Below are positions 6,861 to 7,862 of a stretch of 7,862 nucleotides of DNA, in pieces. Under the pieces are notes generated by a model. That model worked only from the letters and a program-made list of their open reading frames with translations, searched no databases and was not told where the DNA came from. Position numbers and translations under genes: made by a program. Each line of letters starts with the position of its first letter. Position 1 is the first letter of the stretch. The stretch covers positions 1-7,862 of the forward strand of contig DEKA01000046.1 of assembly GCA_002353635.1 (NCBI GenBank), in the 5' to 3' direction. Origin of the DNA: Lachnospiraceae bacterium UBA2734. Lineage in GTDB: Bacteria; Bacillota; Clostridia; Lachnospirales; Lachnospiraceae.

Positions 6861-6902
6861 TCCGGACGGTCCTGTTTTCATCTGAAAATACAGCCGTCCG
6901 GA
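6861..6902 (+). other. Stem-loop in the nfnA leader
   Basis: TCCGGACGG (6861-6869) is the exact reverse complement of 6894-6902. Inside it, CTG (6872-6874) can pair with CAG (6891-6893) and TTTTC with GAAAA, giving a long imperfect hairpin with a small loop around 6880-6883. No T-run follows (AGACAGTGATC), so it does not look like a terminator. It ends 50 bp before the nfnA start. Possible roles are a 5' stabilising stem, a protein-binding operator with two TCCGGA ends, or a structured leader; none is proven. Confidence 0.6.
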
Positions 6903-6952
6903 AGACAGTGATCATAGGGGAGTATTCTATAAGCGAAAGGAGTTACATCAGC

Positions 6953-7831
6953 ATGTTCGAGATTACACGCAAGGAACTACTGGGACCTAAGGTATACCTC
7001 ATGGATATCAAGGCGCCCTGGGTGGCACAGAGGGCTCTGCCCGGACAGTTCCTCATTGTCCGTAATGATGCGGAGGGCGAGCGCATTCCCCTCACCATCT
7101 GCGATGACGACAAGGAGAACGGGAAGATCACGATCGTTTTCCAGACGGTCGGCGCGGAGACATACCGCATGGCGGAGAAGGAAGTCGGAGATTCCTTTGC
7201 AGATGTCGTAGGACCTCTCGGCAATCCCTCTGATCTTGTGAATGTACCGATTGATGAGCTGAAGAAAAAGAAGATTCTCTTCATCGCGGGCGGCGTCGGC
7301 ACTGCACCTGTCTATCACCAGCTCAAGTGGCTCTCCGAGCACGGCGTGAAGGCAGACTGCATTCAGGGCGCGCGCACCAAGGATATCCTGATCCTCGAGA
7401 AGGAGATGGATGCGGTGACGGACAACCTGTATTTTGCAACCGATGACGGCTCCTACGGCATTCACGGCAATGTCTGTGTTGCACTCCAGCAGCTCTATGA
7501 TGAGGGCAAGAGATACGACCACTGCGTCGTGATCGGCCCCATGATCATGATGAAGTTCGCTTGTCAGCTCACAAAGAAGCTTGGCATTCCGACCGTTGCC
7601 AGCATGAATACGGTCATGGTCGACGGCACGGGTATGTGCGGCGCCTGCCGTCTCATCGTCGGCGGCAAGGTGCAGTTTGCCTGCGTGGACGGACCTGAGT
7701 TCGACGGCTGGCAGATTGACTTTGACCAGGCCATGCAGAGAGCGAAGCTCTACAAGACGGCAGAGGGACGCCTTCTTCTCGAGGAGCAGGAGGGCGATAC
7801 ACACGAGGGCGGCTGCGGCCTGTGCAAGTAA
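6953..7831 (+). CDS. nfnA: NADH-dependent ferredoxin:NADP+ oxidoreductase, subunit A
   Basis: The product is a 292-residue member of the PyrK/NfnA family of FAD, NAD and [2Fe-2S] proteins. With NfnB it forms the cytoplasmic electron-bifurcating transhydrogenase that links NADH, reduced ferredoxin and NADPH. Visible parts are the FAD-binding segment ERIPLTI (43-49) and GPLG (87-90), the nucleotide-binding loop AGGVGTAPV (112-120), ATDDGSYG (162-169) and a C-terminal cluster site with Cys229, Cys232 and Cys244 (MCGACR, then FACVDGPEFDG). Asp224 sits where NfnA is known to use an aspartate as fourth ligand; this and the length favour NfnA over the dihydroorotate dehydrogenase subunit PyrK. A final GGCGLCK adds a CxxC pair (Cys288, Cys291). 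The ATG at 6953 has AAAGGAG (6936-6942) 10 bp before it, whereas an in-frame GTG at 6908 lies in the leader stem region. The probable nfnB start follows at 7846. Confidence 0.88.
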   Translation: MFEITRKELLGPKVYLMDIKAPWVAQRALPGQFLIVRNDAEGERIPLTICDDDKENGKITIVFQTVGAETYRMAEKEVGDSFADVVGPLGNPSDLVNVPIDELKKKKILFIAGGVGTAPVYHQLKWLSEHGVKADCIQGARTKDILILEKEMDAVTDNLYFATDDGSYGIHGNVCVALQQLYDEGKRYDHCVVIGPMIMMKFACQLTKKLGIPTVASMNTVMVDGTGMCGACRLIVGGKVQFACVDGPEFDGWQIDFDQAMQRAKLYKTAEGRLLLEEQEGDTHEGGCGLCK

Positions 7832-7845
7832 AACGAGGTATAAGT

Positions 7846-7862
7846 TTGAAAATGACGCCGAT
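7846..7862 (+). CDS. nfnB: Start of probable nfnB, cut by the window end
   Basis: After the nfnA stop, GAGG (7835-7838) is followed 7 bp later by TTG (7846) and, in the same frame, ATG (7852), reading M-K-M-T-P. The spacing favours the TTG; the ATG would be 13 bp from the site. NfnB, the larger flavin and [4Fe-4S] subunit related to the small subunit of glutamate synthase, normally follows nfnA directly, and the K-M-T-P opening is compatible with its N-terminus. Only five or six codons are visible, so the identity rests almost wholly on context. Confidence 0.4.

Noticed and set aside
5842..6915. 357-codon open frame on the - strand across the kinase and its downstream gap
   Set aside because: Most of it is antisense to intact kinase motifs. 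Its start lies within the 6861-6915 leader region and no ribosome site or family match supports it.
6928..6933. TATAAG as a -10 box for nfnA
   Set aside because: The start would fall within or next to the ribosome site and no -35 box fits upstream.
6977..7804. 275-codon open frame on the - strand across nfnA
   Set aside because: Shadow of nfnA, with no motif of its own.

Overview
The window is a stretch of core chromosome from a fermentative, anaerobic-type Firmicute, most likely a Clostridia/Lachnospiraceae member with fairly high GC (mid-50s percent by eye). This rests on three things: the order dgt-dnaG-trmK-nif3, strong AGGAGG-type ribosome sites, and a Clostridia-style electron-bifurcating NfnA. 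The species cannot be named from the sequence. All confident genes lie on the + strand. I see no tRNA, rRNA, CRISPR array, transposase, integrase or phage gene.

Layout. Bases 1-331 hold no convincing gene. They contain a GC-rich non-coding block with a 13-bp perfect hairpin (26-57), then a near-consensus sigma-A promoter (TTGTCA, 17 bp, TATAAT at 171-199), then a leader with two near-identical 18-bp tandem repeats and a decayed third copy. Next comes an information-processing cluster: a dNTP triphosphohydrolase (dgt, 332-1333), DNA primase (dnaG, 1461-3293), tRNA adenine-22 N1-methyltransferase (trmK, 3379-4203), a Nif3/DUF34 metal protein (4215-4997) and a large TGS-containing uridine-kinase-like protein (5062-6723). 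The spacing (11 bp or less between trmK and nif3, 64-127 bp elsewhere) fits one transcript from the 171-199 promoter, possibly with a weak internal promoter before the kinase. The gene order is the usual one for the family except that rpoD (the main sigma factor), normally between dnaG and trmK, is absent; only 85 bp separate them.

Bases 6724-6952 form a boundary with two inverted repeats, one of them exactly where a transcript from a candidate -10 box would begin. Then comes nfnA (6953-7831), the FAD and [2Fe-2S] subunit of NADH-dependent ferredoxin:NADP+ oxidoreductase. The last bases (from 7846) look like the first codons of its partner nfnB, cut off by the window end.

How the genes fit together. 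The first cluster combines dNTP pool control, replication priming, tRNA modification and nucleotide salvage or metal handling; the last pair balances NADH, NADPH and ferredoxin. This is mainly ordinary housekeeping DNA. I did not find a convincing new system. The points worth checking are the missing rpoD, the repeat-bearing dgt leader, the structured nfnA leader and the functionally unassigned TGS-kinase fusion.
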